Source of the DNA: Bryum argenteum
Taxonomy: Eukaryota > Streptophyta > Bryopsida > Bryales > Bryaceae
Assembly (NCBI GenBank): GCA_037043015.1
Contig: CM073326.1
Location: forward strand, 11,602,345-11,666,344
Direction: 5' to 3'
DNA: 64,000 nt
Position numbers and translations under genes: made by a program
The notes under the pieces: generated by a model
What the model saw: the letters and a program-made list of their open reading frames with translations, nothing else
The model's database searches: none
Told to the model about the DNA's origin: nothing
Shown here: positions 47,228-57,537 of the stretch, in pieces
Numbering within the stretch: position 1 is the first letter of the stretch
How the letters are laid out: each line of letters starts with the position of its first letter

Positions 47228-47943
47228 CAAATTAGTTATGCGCATTTCTTTTAGTTCTTGCGGCTTTATTAGCTTTTTAGATATTTCATTGAAGTTCTCA
47301 TGTAGATGTAGGCAAATTTTTTGTAGTCAAATGTATTACATGCCTTCTATATGTAGCGGCTTCAAGTACATTCTTGTTTATATATACCTTGCAATGATTC
47401 CAATGAATGACTTCTTCTCCATTGTTTGTTATTTGATTTTATTACTTCATACCTTCAATAGAAATATCTCCAAATCTTCATGAACAATATTTGAGAATAT
47501 ATAATGAATTGTGGAACTTCTTCATTACATCAACCTTGCGTAGTTGCGATATTAATGGTTTGTCCAAAGTCAAGTCAAGCATAATATGACTTTCCTTACA
47601 TATGGCTTTATTTGTATGAATTGAATAACATATCATATGTTAGGTAAGAGTGTGAATAGTGAAAAAAAGCTTAAAGCCATACAAAAGAAATTATTACCAC
47701 CAAGTGAACTTATAGTATAAAATACAAAGACATCGCGATAAAATCCTTGAGATAACAAATTGCATAGTATGTTAATATATAACGATATAGTCTGATATCG
47801 GATAATCCATTCATAAACAAAATATGGATTTCAGTATCCTCAAAATTGGCCCCTAGCAGTGCGATAATGGTGTAGACATTATCCGTTGCAAAAAACTACA
47901 TAACCTTCACTATAATGACAGTATGTATGATGATTTGTCATTC
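47228..47943. other. AT-rich spacer between convergent genes
   Basis: About 700 bases with no gene. It should hold the 3' ends of both the kinase-like gene and the unknown minus-strand gene. No repeat is obvious. Confidence 0.4.
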
Positions 47944-48450
47944 TTAATCCGAGTCTTCATCATCATGTTTACGACTTGGCGCAGCGCCGTAAGAAGGTGG
48001 TCCTCGAGAAGATTTTCCAAACAAGTAAGTTTGCCTAAAGTTTATTTCGGCTTCAAGCTGTTCAATGTATTCCTGCTGACTTAGAAGTGTGGCTTGTTGG
48101 AGATCTCGTTGGTACCTCGCCTCTTCGTCCTCAAGAGATAGTAAAGGTGCTGAAGGCATGTCGTTACTTCCGTATGCATTCTGACCATATCCATAATTTG
48201 TGTAGCCAAAAATGTCTGATCTTCTATCATATTGACCTCCATACTCGTATGTTTCCTTCGGGTGCGATGGCCTACGGTACTCGGGACTTCCGAATGTTGT
48301 ACCGTATTGGTTCCCACGATTGTATGGGTTTATAGGATGAGTTGGGCTTGAGTTGCATTGAGCATTGGATCCGCTACCCTGCTCACCTCCTAAACCATGT
48401 GTACCTCCTGTATACATTGGAGATGGGTAGTTCGAACTAGATCCACCTCT
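47944..48450 (-). pseudogene. Unknown KMYH-family gene, C-terminal part
   Basis: This is the downstream part of the gene starting at 56403. If the element at 48456-55690 and one target-site copy are removed, AEREYG joins RGGSSSNYPSPMYTGG in frame. The segment is rich in Gly, Tyr, Ser and Asn (YGQNAYGSND). It then has a charged coiled stretch (EEARYQRDLQQATLLSQQEYIEQLEAEI) and ends KHDDEDSD. The composition suggests a flexible or condensate-prone tail with a short coiled coil. The function is not recognised. Confidence 0.55.
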
Positions 48451-49065
48451 ACTGTTGTCGAACCCTGTTCTCCAATATTTTTGTTTTTAGCAATTAATTA
48501 GGAGTAAAATAGTAATTTTAGCAAGTAGAAATAAAAATCGGTCTGCTTAAACCGGTTCGTAGATAGTAATTTTGTGTTAGGATTCCTCCGGCTAACCTTA
48601 GGGGATTTTAGAGCTTACCGGATACCCGTATTAATATCCGGCTAATACCCTGAGATGCCCGGATGGCCCGGTTCTCCTACCGGGGCCGCCGGTCGACCCG
48701 GAGAAAGGGCCGGAAAACTCGCGGGCGCCCGACAGAACCACCGGCGGCTCAATGATGACCGGGGTAATTCCCGGTGTACGTCTCGAGTGCGGGGTGATGA
48801 TGTCTCGGAAGGAGAACTCCGGTTTGTTGTTATTAGGAGCCGCCACCGCCATCCTCAGCCATTCCAATCCGCGCATTTTGAGAGATCGGCCATTGTTGCG
48901 CGCCCAGCAATCCGCGAGAGTTGGAAAAGCAGAGTTTGGTGAGGTTAGGGTTTCGGGAAGTAGGATTTCTACCGGAGTCAGTCCGGAAAGGCAGGGAGAG
49001 AGTACTCCAGGGCATCTGCAGGAGAGTAGAACCGGAGCAATGCCGAAGAGGAGGGAAGTCGTCCC

Positions 49066-51708
49066 ATGGCGACCCGGGATGCCGATTCCCTCAAGTCGGT
49101 GAAGCCGCAGGTGTCCGAGCTTCCACTGCACCAGGCGGAGCTGAGGGAGGACCTCCTCCGGATGGGGTGCGCCGGGCTCTACGACGCCCCGTGGGACTTG
49201 GCGGATCAGGCCATCATCGAGGAAACCGTCACCCACCGCTTCTCCGAGATGTACGTGACGCACCCCCTGAGGGGGAAGACAGATAACTGGGGACCTCGCC
49301 ATTGGAGGGCGACCTACAAGTTCCCGGATTCCCCAATCGGCTACATCAAGAAGAAGGGTGACGACGGGCTGAGGAACCAGTTCCACAGGAGGCCAACGGA
49401 GAAAGACGGGTTCAAACTGGAAGATTGCAAGGACCCCCGGGTGATGCGCCTCCTCCGGTTTCTCCTCCCCATACTCAGCCCGGAAAAGCCAACCACCTGC
49501 ACCGTGAAACTGATGAAGGCCATCCTGGCAAATTACGATGGGCGGATGCAGGTCGGATGGCACCACATCATCCACGAGGTGGTGCAGCGGGAGGTGGTGA
49601 AGATCAGGAACCAGAAGGGGTGTCCACTGGCCCCCTACCTCTTCCACCTCTATCAACGGCACGGCATCCTCACCGACCGGGAGATCTTCTATTGGCACGA
49701 GAAGCACGACCTTCCATCCGGGGAGCCACAGGGCCCGACCTCTTCCGAGTCCGGGGACGAGATGGAGGAAGTCTGGGCTACTAACTTGGAGGGGTCACCG
49801 GAGCCAGCCACTCGACAGACCAGGGCGGTGGGACCCAGCCAGGCCGGGCCCAGCACAGCACCCCGGGTGGCCACACAAGAAGGAGGGAGCAACCGGGTGA
49901 ATCCTGCCCGGATGCACAACACGGTACCCTCTCTGTTCATGCCAAGTGCAGAAGAGGAAGAGGAGGAAGAAGAAGAGATCGTCCCTCTCATCCGGAGGAC
50001 AAGAGCCCAACAGAGAAGAGCCGAGGAGATAGCCGAGGCGGGTGGAGACCAGTCCGCAGAGGAGGACGACCAAGACGAAGAGGACGAGGAAGAGGAAGAA
50101 GAGGAGGCCCCACCTCGACAGGCAAGATCATCCCAAGGGGTGAGGAGGAAGGACACGACGGGTTTTGGGAGGAGACGTTCTCCCGTCCGACTTCCTCCCC
50201 CGGTAGAACAGGGAGCCCCAGACAAGGAGGTGGCTGCAACAGGAGCCAATGCGGAGGTGCCTCCACCCGGAGAGAGACCCCCAGGAGGGAGGGTACCCAA
50301 CCTGAAGCGCAAGGCCAAGAAGAGGAAGAGGTCAGCGAGTCCGGTGGTACAACCGAGGGCCATCGAGGAGGAGCTGGCCCCAAGTCCGGACCCCGCACCG
50401 ATGCAGGACCAGGCCCCTACCCCGGTAGAAGAGCCGATTCCGGAGAGCCAACCCAAGGTGAAGAGAAGGCTGCTCATTACAGAGGAGGAGGACACTCCGG
50501 AGAGGACCACACCTCCCCGGCTGGAGTTACCGGAGCAGAGGAGTGACCCAGCCCCTGTCACCCCAGCGTCAGTGGCAGCCCCGGAGTCGTCCTACAGAGG
50601 GGTTGTGACACCCGGAACGGGGAATACCACTCCCGTACTTCCCCGTCCCTACTACCGGATACCCAGCGAGGGTATCCTCCACCCCATCCGGCTAGCCATG
50701 GAAGAGGTGGATCGGGAGAATGAACAATTGTTCACTTCCCTGGCGCGACTCGAGCGGGTCTTCCAGACCCCCAACGTGGAGAGGTATCCGGAGTTAGCCG
50801 AGGAGCTGCAACGAGAAACGACCAAGCTGAGGAGGGAGAAGGTAGAGCTGGCACTGAAGACCCGGCCAAAGGAGAGGACATCCGTGGGAGTTCAGTGCGG
50901 ATCGGACCCCTCGGACACGGAGGGAAATCCGGAGGTGGAGGCCCTCAGGAGGATTGTGCAGGAACAGGAGGCTGCCCTCCGAAAGTTGCAGAACATCGAC
51001 CGGACGGTGTTGCATTCCATCCTGAAGGTGCTGCAACCGGATGCGGAGGCGCAAACGAAGGCGACCTTCTATGATGCCCGGATTGGGATCAGCAAGTCAC
51101 CCCAATCCCTGGAGTTGCTCAGGAGGCACGCGACAGGTATCAACCAGTGCCTCAAGGAGTTCCGAACCCTCACGGGTAAGTTGCTGGGGGCCCTCCCCCA
51201 CGTGGAGATGAAGGAACCAACCCTTCCGGAGGAGGATGTACTCGCACCCCCAGGGGTGCCCACGGAGGGACCAGTGGCCATGGAGATCGAGGAGGTGTCC
51301 CTACCCGTTTCGGAGGAGCAGGGGATTCCAGTCGATGGTGGCATTCCGGAGAACAGGGAGGAAGGTCGAGCTGTAACTCCCCCTCGGGGAGGCGAGATTC
51401 CGGGTGAAGAAGAGCTACCCTGTCCCTCCGAGGTGGAAGAGGCTGCGGAAGGAGAGGTTAAACCCTCTCAACAACCGGATGAGAACCCGGTGGATGGTAC
51501 CACGGGAGAAGGGGCAGGACTCCCCGAGCAGGTTGAGGAGGTAGTACCTCACCCGGAGGCCCAAGTTAACGAGGTGGAAGGACCGGGCGAACAGGAACAG
51601 CAGGGGGAGCCCGTGGCCCCTCAGGAAGAAGCGGAAGCCCAACCCGTTCCCCCTCCATCAAAGTTGAAGGCACTCCGGAACAGGTGGAAGAGCCGGAGGA
51701 CACAGTAA
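49066..51708 (+). CDS. Intact 880-residue acidic protein of TGTC/GACA elements, function unknown
   Basis: One uninterrupted frame, starting MATRDADSLKSVKPQ. Residues about 20-220 are a globular conserved domain (GCAGLYDAPWDLADQ, VTHPLRGKTDNWGPRHW, SPIGYIKKKGDDGLR, KLMKAILANYDGRMQVGWHH, CPLAPYLFHLYQRHGIL). Its general layout recalls the plant transposon protein domain found in gag-side ORFs of some plant retroelements, a weak comparison. Poly-Glu runs follow (about 300 and 345), then a basic, NLS-like patch LKRKAKKRKRS (about 420), coiled-coil helices (about 545-690) and a Glu/Pro-rich tail ending WKSRRTQ. There is no zinc knuckle, protease, RT or DDE motif. A capsid-like or DNA-bridging role is possible but unproven. 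Its intactness beside four broken or partial relatives suggests recent insertion. Confidence 0.75.
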   Translation: MATRDADSLKSVKPQVSELPLHQAELREDLLRMGCAGLYDAPWDLADQAIIEETVTHRFSEMYVTHPLRGKTDNWGPRHWRATYKFPDSPIGYIKKKGDDGLRNQFHRRPTEKDGFKLEDCKDPRVMRLLRFLLPILSPEKPTTCTVKLMKAILANYDGRMQVGWHHIIHEVVQREVVKIRNQKGCPLAPYLFHLYQRHGILTDREIFYWHEKHDLPSGEPQGPTSSESGDEMEEVWATNLEGSPEPATRQTRAVGPSQAGPSTAPRVATQEGGSNRVNPARMHNTVPSLFMPSAEEEEEEEEEIVPLIRRTRAQQRRAEEIAEAGGDQSAEEDDQDEEDEEEEEEEAPPRQARSSQGVRRKDTTGFGRRRSPVRLPPPVEQGAPDKEVAATGANAEVPPPGERPPGGRVPNLKRKAKKRKRSASPVVQPRAIEEELAPSPDPAPMQDQAPTPVEEPIPESQPKVKRRLLITEEEDTPERTTPPRLELPEQRSDPAPVTPASVAAPESSYRGVVTPGTGNTTPVLPRPYYRIPSEGILHPIRLAMEEVDRENEQLFTSLARLERVFQTPNVERYPELAEELQRETTKLRREKVELALKTRPKERTSVGVQCGSDPSDTEGNPEVEALRRIVQEQEAALRKLQNIDRTVLHSILKVLQPDAEAQTKATFYDARIGISKSPQSLELLRRHATGINQCLKEFRTLTGKLLGALPHVEMKEPTLPEEDVLAPPGVPTEGPVAMEIEEVSLPVSEEQGIPVDGGIPENREEGRAVTPPRGGEIPGEEELPCPSEVEEAAEGEVKPSQQPDENPVDGTTGEGAGLPEQVEEVVPHPEAQVNEVEGPGEQEQQGEPVAPQEEAEAQPVPPPSKLKALRNRWKSRRTQ

Positions 51709-51973
51709 ACCCGAGGTTTTACATCGACACTCGGGCCGATCAAGAGGCAGATTCCCCCCCCCCTGTGAGTGGAAAGGTACTCCCAGGAGGAATACCCCCG
51801 CCGCCAGGCACCTCGAGCCGCCCCACGCCGCCGGAGGAAGACGTTAGTTAGTAATTAGTTAGGTTAGATTGGATAGGAATAGTAGATGCCTTTTAGGCCA
51901 CTCACCCGGGAATCTCGGAGGCCCGGGAATTCCGGATCTGATAGGGTTTCCGGGAAATCCGGAACCCTCCCTG

Positions 51974-52566
51974 TGTTAATGAGGAAATACATGCTCTACC
52001 TACCGGTAGGGCAAACAAGACACAAGAGCCACTACATTGTAAAACATGCCTAACCTCAATGTGTTTCATCACACAAGAAGGCCTTTACTTATAAGAAGAA
52101 GGTACAAAGGGAAGATCCATGATCTAGATGCGGATCTCGGATCTGGATCTCGGATCTCGGATCGGATCGGATCTGGATCTGGATCTGGATCTAGATCTGG
52201 ATGCGGATCTGGATCGGGATCTGGATGCGGATCTAGATATGAATCTGAATTTGGATCTAGCTATAGAGTCTAGTCGAGACCGGACTGGGAAGGTCGGGTC
52301 GACCGGTAAAGGTCGGGTCGACTGGTAGGTCGGGTCGACTGGTCGGTCGGGCCGACCGGTAAAGGTCGGGTCGACTGGTCGGTCGGGCCGACCGGTAAAG
52401 GTCGGGTCGACCGGTAAAGGTTGGGTCGTCTGGTAGGTCGGGCCGACCGGTAAAGGTCGGGTCGACCGGTAAAGGTCGGGTCGTTTGGTAGGTCGGGTCG
52501 ACTAGTACAGGTCGGGTTGACTGGTATATGTCGGATTCACTAACAAATACTAATATGCCATTAACA
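51974..52566. repeat. Left LTR of the nested element
   Basis: 593 bp, TGTTAATG...CATTAACA. It contains a degenerate GGATCT hexamer run (about 52126-52262) and a run of GGTCGGGTCGACCGGTAAA-type units (52290-52530). It differs from the right LTR mainly in the hexamer tract, which is interrupted by CGGATC and GCGGATC variants here. Confidence 0.92.
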
Positions 52567-54011
52567 TTACCCTCCCTCCGAACGCGTTACGCCCTCGTAA
52601 ACGCCATATAGGAGTAAGACTATCTATTACAAATCTCACAAGTAGTTGAAAGAGGCTAGTAGTATCTATACCACTTGGTAGATTTTCTCATTGGGAACCT
52701 TCCATCAAAAGTCAAACTATCGTTTAAAAGTATCCTCGCCATTCGGTATTCACCCCTCTATGTCTGACCCGATTACTCTTTCTCGGTTCTTCATGAGTCC
52801 AATGGGAGTCCTTTGCTCCTTCTGATGGTAGTCACTTCACCACTAGAAGTATCGGGTTCATTAGGTAGTTACTTTAGGGCCGTTGAGGCGATTGACTTCC
52901 AACCGGCAGTAGTCTCCATCTGGTCGGCTAACCTTTGAAAAAATCCCCATCCGGTACTTTCTCTTCCGACTCTTTCACTTCACAGAAATGCGCAAACGCA
53001 TGTACACCTAGTTGGGTTAACGCGAGAGAGGTCGGGTCGGGTTGAACACCAAAGTCGGATCGAGTCAATCGCGAGTTGGGTCAGTCGATTGCTTATGTCG
53101 GGTCAAGCGGTCGCCGATGTCGGGTCGGCATTTGCCGGTGTGTCGAGTCGGGTCGGTCGACGGCCAGTGTCGGGACGACCGCCAATGTCGGGTAGGGTCG
53201 GGTCGACCGCCAGTGTCGGGTCGACCACCAGTGTCGAGTCGGCCGCCAGTGTTGGGTCGACCGCCCGATGCTTGGTCGATCGCCGATGTTAGGTCGGTTG
53301 CCGGTGTCGAGTCAGTGCAGTCGACAACCAGTGTCGGGACGACCGCCAATGTCGGGTAGGGTCGGGTCGACCGCCAGTGTCGGGTCGACCGCCAGTGTCG
53401 GGTCGACCGCCCTTGATGTTGGGTCGACCGCTTGATGTGAGTCGGTCGCTTGATGTTAGTCGATCGCTTGATGTCGGGTGAGCCCGCTTGATGTCAGTCG
53501 GCCGCCAGTGTTGGATCGAGTCGGGTCAGGTCGGGTCAAGTCGGCGCCCGGATAAGTTGGCTTGAGTGCAGTCCCGGTTCGGGGGTAGGGTCGACTTTTG
53601 GGTCGGGTCGACTCCTCGATAAGGTCAGTACAGACAAAATGATACTAAATAAGAAATCAGATTCAAACACCTCTTCTCCTAGTTCTTCAGATCGGGCTTT
53701 TTCTCTTAGCTTTTGGTATCTTGCTCCTTTGACTCACCTCATCTAAGTTCCTCAAAGCATGGATCTTTCACTAAGTTCTTCAAGAGTGTTACTCTAGATC
53801 GAATCTCATTGACCTATGACCTCTTAGACCTTTGAAACATGAAACACTCATAACATTGACCTTTCAACCGTTCTAAAACATTTACTTATGAATCCAAGAT
53901 GATAAGAAAGAATACAAAGCATAAGAAACAAAACCTATCAACAAGAATCACTTTACAAACAACAAATCTCAAACAAGAGATCATGGTACGAAACACTACA
54001 TGGTCGCCAAA
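52567..54011. repeat. Interior of the nested LTR element, GTCGACCGCCAGT minisatellite
   Basis: 52567-53030 and 53620-54011 look like unique non-coding DNA. Between about 53030 and 53560 lies a degenerate array of TCGGGTCGACCGCCAGTG-type units, with a longer internal duplication (the segment near 53160-53215 recurs at about 53333-53390). Open frames there are repeat by-products. Confidence 0.7.
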
Positions 54012-54603
54012 TGTTAATGAGGAAATACATGCTCTACCTACCGGTAGGGCAAACAAGACACAAGAGCCACTACATTGTAAAACATGCCTAACCTCAATGT
54101 GTTTCATCACACAAGAAGGCCTTTACTTATAAGAAGAAGGTACAAAGGGAAGATCCATGATCTAGATCTGGATCTGGATCTGGATCTGGATCTGGATCTG
54201 GATCTGGATCTGGATCTGGATCTGGATCTAGATCTGGATCTGGATCTGGATCGGGATCTGGATCTGGATCTAGATATGAATCTGAATTTGGATCTAGCTA
54301 TAGAGTCTAGTCGAGACCGGTACAGGAAGGTCGGGTCGACCGGTAAAGGTCGGGTCGACTGGTAGGTCGGGTCGACTGGTCGGTCGGGCCGACCGGTAAA
54401 GGTCGGGTCGACTGGTCGGTCGGGCCGACCGGTAAAGGTCGGGTCGACCGGTAAAGGTCGGGTCGTCTGGTAGGTCGGGCCGACCGGTAAAGGTCGGGTC
54501 GACCGGTAAAGGTCGGGTCGTCTGGTAGGTCGGGTCGACTAGTACAGGTCGGGTTGACTGGTATATGTCGGATTCACTAACAAATACTAATATGCCATTA
54601 ACA
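54012..54603. repeat. Right LTR of the nested element
   Basis: 592 bp, nearly identical to 51974-52566. Its hexamer tract (about 54160-54275) is a much purer (GGATCT)n microsatellite, so the two tracts have diverged since insertion or one has been homogenised. Confidence 0.92.
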
Positions 54604-55695
54604 CCCTGTACTTAGCGAAGGCTCTGCGGAGCACTTCGGGTCTTCTCTGTGATTTCCACAATTGTGAGTAAAGGTTGAACTTGCGTCCCATAAACTCGTA
54701 CCCTTGTATTGTTATTATGAGTCTGGGGATTCCGGGATTGTGTGCATGTAAGTGAGGTCTGGACTCTAGAGTGGGCACAGAGAGTCCCTTGCTGATTCGG
54801 TAGTCGCCACTTTAGCACTCGGTGAAGGAGTGCTGGAGAGGTAGTACGGTGAGGGAGAAGTCCGAGTGAGAGAACCTAAACAGTCCCGAGAGCGTGTTTA
54901 GTCAGTCAGTGGGAATTGCTACATCATCCGGAGTGGGCAGAGACGTCGCAGCTGGCGAGTAAAGCCGCTCTAACCGTCAACCTCCCGGACGGGATATTCG
55001 GTTGAGGGAACCCCCCCTCCGGTGGTGTACGCAGCCCTGGGTATTGACAAACCCTTCCCGGATCCGTTAGTAGGAACTTCGCAGGTCTAGTGGTGGGATG
55101 CCACTCACTGAACTCCGAATTGCAAGTAAAACCACCCCCTTCTTGGACTAGTAAGAGGAGAGAACCGGATTGTCAGCTGTGTGACCCACCGTTCGGGATG
55201 AAACCCGGAAAGTGGCAGTTGTGATAAGGGACTAACTCCAGGAGAAGTGAGGATAATAGAATGTACAAAGGTGAAACACCGGTCACCTTCATCATCCGGT
55301 AGAGAGCGACATTCCGCGCTCTTCCAAACTAATAGGAAGGACCCCTCCGAGGATTTACGGAGGTTAAACTAAATCACCCCTGGTTACTAAGTCCTAACCG
55401 GACGGGGTACCATTTGAGCTGAAAGGGTAAACCGGATCAGTGCCAAATAGGTCACCCTGGGGTTTTGGGTTAAGGAAACGGTCAGATCTAAACCACCGAG
55501 TCTACTGATCCGGTGTACCTAGGGTAGGTTGGTCGTTGTAGCGTCAAAACGGTAGTCAAACCGGATTTCGTCTTGCCTTCACACTTCACAGAATCTCCGT
55601 GGAACGTTACCCGGAAGGTGGACCATTTTGCTAGGTTGTAGAAGTAAAATTGGGCTATTTTTGGTCTTCTCGGTTTGGTAACTCACGACAACCGT

Positions 55696-56403
55696 ACTCG
55701 CGTTCGGCTCCGTACGTGTTTTGCTGATGAGGTGGCATATAACTCACCGGAGTACTGAATTGGTGGTTTCCATGGTAATACCCCTCACTTCCTGTGCCAA
55801 AGGATACTGGTGCTTGACGATCGTCAAGGTTTGAGTCTTGGTTAGTGCCCCCATATGCCCTTGGGGTTCCATGTTGTTGAAGTTGGGCATCCATATCAGC
55901 TGAACGTTCTGAATAAGTAGTATAACAATCGCTTGGTCCCATCCAATTTGTGGGAATGAATCGGTTGCTGCGATCCAATAAATGCACGCTCAAACCTATC
56001 ACAGTGGTCCAGTCAATGTCCTTGTGAAGGACTATTTCAGCCCACACCATGGCCATGGTAGAATACAACATCAATTCTGGCCTTGTTTTCTTGATTCCAA
56101 CCGCAATTGTGACTTCATGATATCTGTGCGCAAAATGGTCACTCTTGCAACTCTTTACTGGGCCTTCGCGACGAGGACCATATTTCTCTGCTTCGTGCCG
56201 CGGCCATAACTTCATTATGTGATACATCTTCACGTACTCTTCTTGCACATGGTGCAATTCCAAATGTCTGCCCTCTCCTCTCGCCAACCCGGCTCTGCAA
56301 CACAGTTTGGGTCACTCCATGCTTCCCAATCCATTTTTAGAGGGTCGCCCTTTGGTCGTGGAGACTTGGCCTCGCCCCTCGAACGTGAAAACTTCGGCGC
56401 CAT
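55696..56403 (-). pseudogene. Unknown KMYH-family gene, N-terminal part
   Basis: ATG at 56403 opens MAPKFSRSRGEAKSP. The frame reaches RADIWNCTMCKK and is broken by one base near 56240. It continues in the next frame as EYVKMYHIMKLWPRHEAEKYGP, CKSDHFAHRYHEVTIAVG and YSTMAMVWAEIVLHKDIDWTTVI, then a Gln/Gly/Tyr-rich stretch. These blocks align with the gene at 62163 (YVKMYHIGKLWPR, CKDDHFLHRAEEV, LLSMVYVELILKRKVNW), which defines a two-member family. Conserved Cys and His residues suggest a small metal-binding domain. A TATA-like CATAAATAGG (56541-56552, minus strand) and a GC-rich array lie just upstream. Copy A-right interrupts it at 55695. Confidence 0.55.
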
Positions 56404-56559
56404 TCCCAGCAGCGACAAGTATGCACAGTGTAGGCGTGGGTGACCCACGCGGACTCTGAGCAACGCAGTCGATGCAACTTTAAAAAAAGCCGCAACGTAC
56501 AGCCCGTTCACCAGAGTGAGGGAGAATGAGCCCCTCCCCTCCTATTTATGCCGACCGGG

Positions 56560-56803
56560 ATCGGACGCCATTGGCCAGCTGGCACTGGCCGTCCGATCCC
56601 GGCCGGCAGCCGTCACATCGGCGATCCGGCGGCCGGCCAATACGACCGATCGGGGTCGCACGATGGATCGGTCGATCGGGGCCGCCGATGCCGGCCGACC
56701 GATCCAAGCGATCGGCGACCAGTCGGCCGACCGGCGACCGGCCATGCGACCGGCTCGGCGACCGGGCTGGCGACCAACCACGTCCCCTGGGCGACCGGTC
56801 GGT
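56560..56803. promoter_or_regulatory. GC-rich array upstream of the minus-strand KMYH gene
   Basis: Dense CCGATCGG, CGGCCGG and GGCGACCGG words, many palindromic, directly abut the CATAAATAGG box of the minus-strand gene. The array continues into tandem unit 1 on the other side, which begins with CGACCGGTCGGTCGCTCC. A promoter or enhancer role is inferred from recurrence at 61680-61945. Confidence 0.5.
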
Positions 56804-57537
56804 CGCTCCTTCCGCGTCCCCCCTTCCCCCTCCTCCTCTTGCCTCTCCCCAACACCCCCCGTTTGCACAACTTTGATCACTTCCTCGCGTTGCATACCTG
56901 CAATTTCAAAATTACTATATTTAGCCTGTATGGTCCACGTGGCGTCTAAATATGGACAGGGAATGTTCTGACAAGGGAATGTCGGGAATATCTTTTCGTC
57001 ATAAACGGGAATGTTTTATGACAAAGATACTATCGGCTTTAAATAAATCTATAATAAGGGACTCTTTGCAAGAGGAGTGAAGGCCAACAAATCTTCAAGC
57101 CAATTCACTCACTTTTTGAGTTATGTTGTCCAATTAGCTTGAATTGGACTAAACATTTAACAATCAATTTAGTGGGGCCAATTTTCCGAGTCGTGAAGTC
57201 CTTCGGAGTTGAAGCCCATGTCTAGAAGGAGAGCCAAGGCCATGGGGCCAATTCTTATTATTAACTAGAGTCCATGTTTTTTATTTGTACACATTTATTT
57301 TTAATTTTTAATTCTTTTGAAATATTCTTTCCTAACACCTTAACAACCATGGCCACCATTTTGTCTTTTATCGTCACGGCCAACAAATGTTTCATATTCA
57401 ACTTCAAATGTTATGATCTCGCATCTAGTGATGATCCAACGGTTGAAGATTTCACACTACTACATATGGTAGTCTACTCAAGATCCTATGGTTGAAATTA
57501 TAAAATATATCCAAAAATATTGGACATAGCCCCTTTA

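Larger units (their letters stand above)
51974..54603. mobile_element. Nested 2.6-kb non-autonomous LTR element
   Basis: Two nearly identical direct repeats, 51974-52566 and 54012-54603, both start TGTTAATG and end CATTAACA. They are flanked by a perfect 5-bp duplication, CCCTG (51969-51973 and 54604-54608). The 1.45-kb interior has no credible coding region, no recognisable tRNA primer-binding site after the 5' LTR and no clear polypurine tract before the 3' LTR. Mobilisation must depend on another element. The strand is undetermined. Confidence 0.93.
48456..55690 (+). mobile_element. 4.6-kb TGTC/GACA element (copy A-right) with a nested LTR element
   Basis: It starts TGTCGAACCCTGTTC at 48456 and ends TAACTCACGACA at 55690. 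The flanking pentamers are ACTGT (48451-48455) and ACCGT (55691-55695), a target-site duplication with one mismatch. Removing the nested 2630-bp LTR element and its TSD leaves 4600 bp, equal to copy A-left (4590 bp). It splits a minus-strand gene whose frame is restored on removal. The only gene is the 880-codon ORF at 49066. There are no direct terminal repeats, so it is either a solo LTR that carries an ORF or an unusual non-autonomous element. Confidence 0.85.

Noticed and set aside
49689..50561. 290-codon Ser-rich minus-strand frame
   Set aside because: It is the antisense shadow of the intact 880-codon ORF at 49066-51708.
52128..52328. Leu-Asp repeat protein encoded by GGATCT repeats
   Set aside because: It is a hexamer microsatellite inside an LTR, present in both LTR copies with differing purity.
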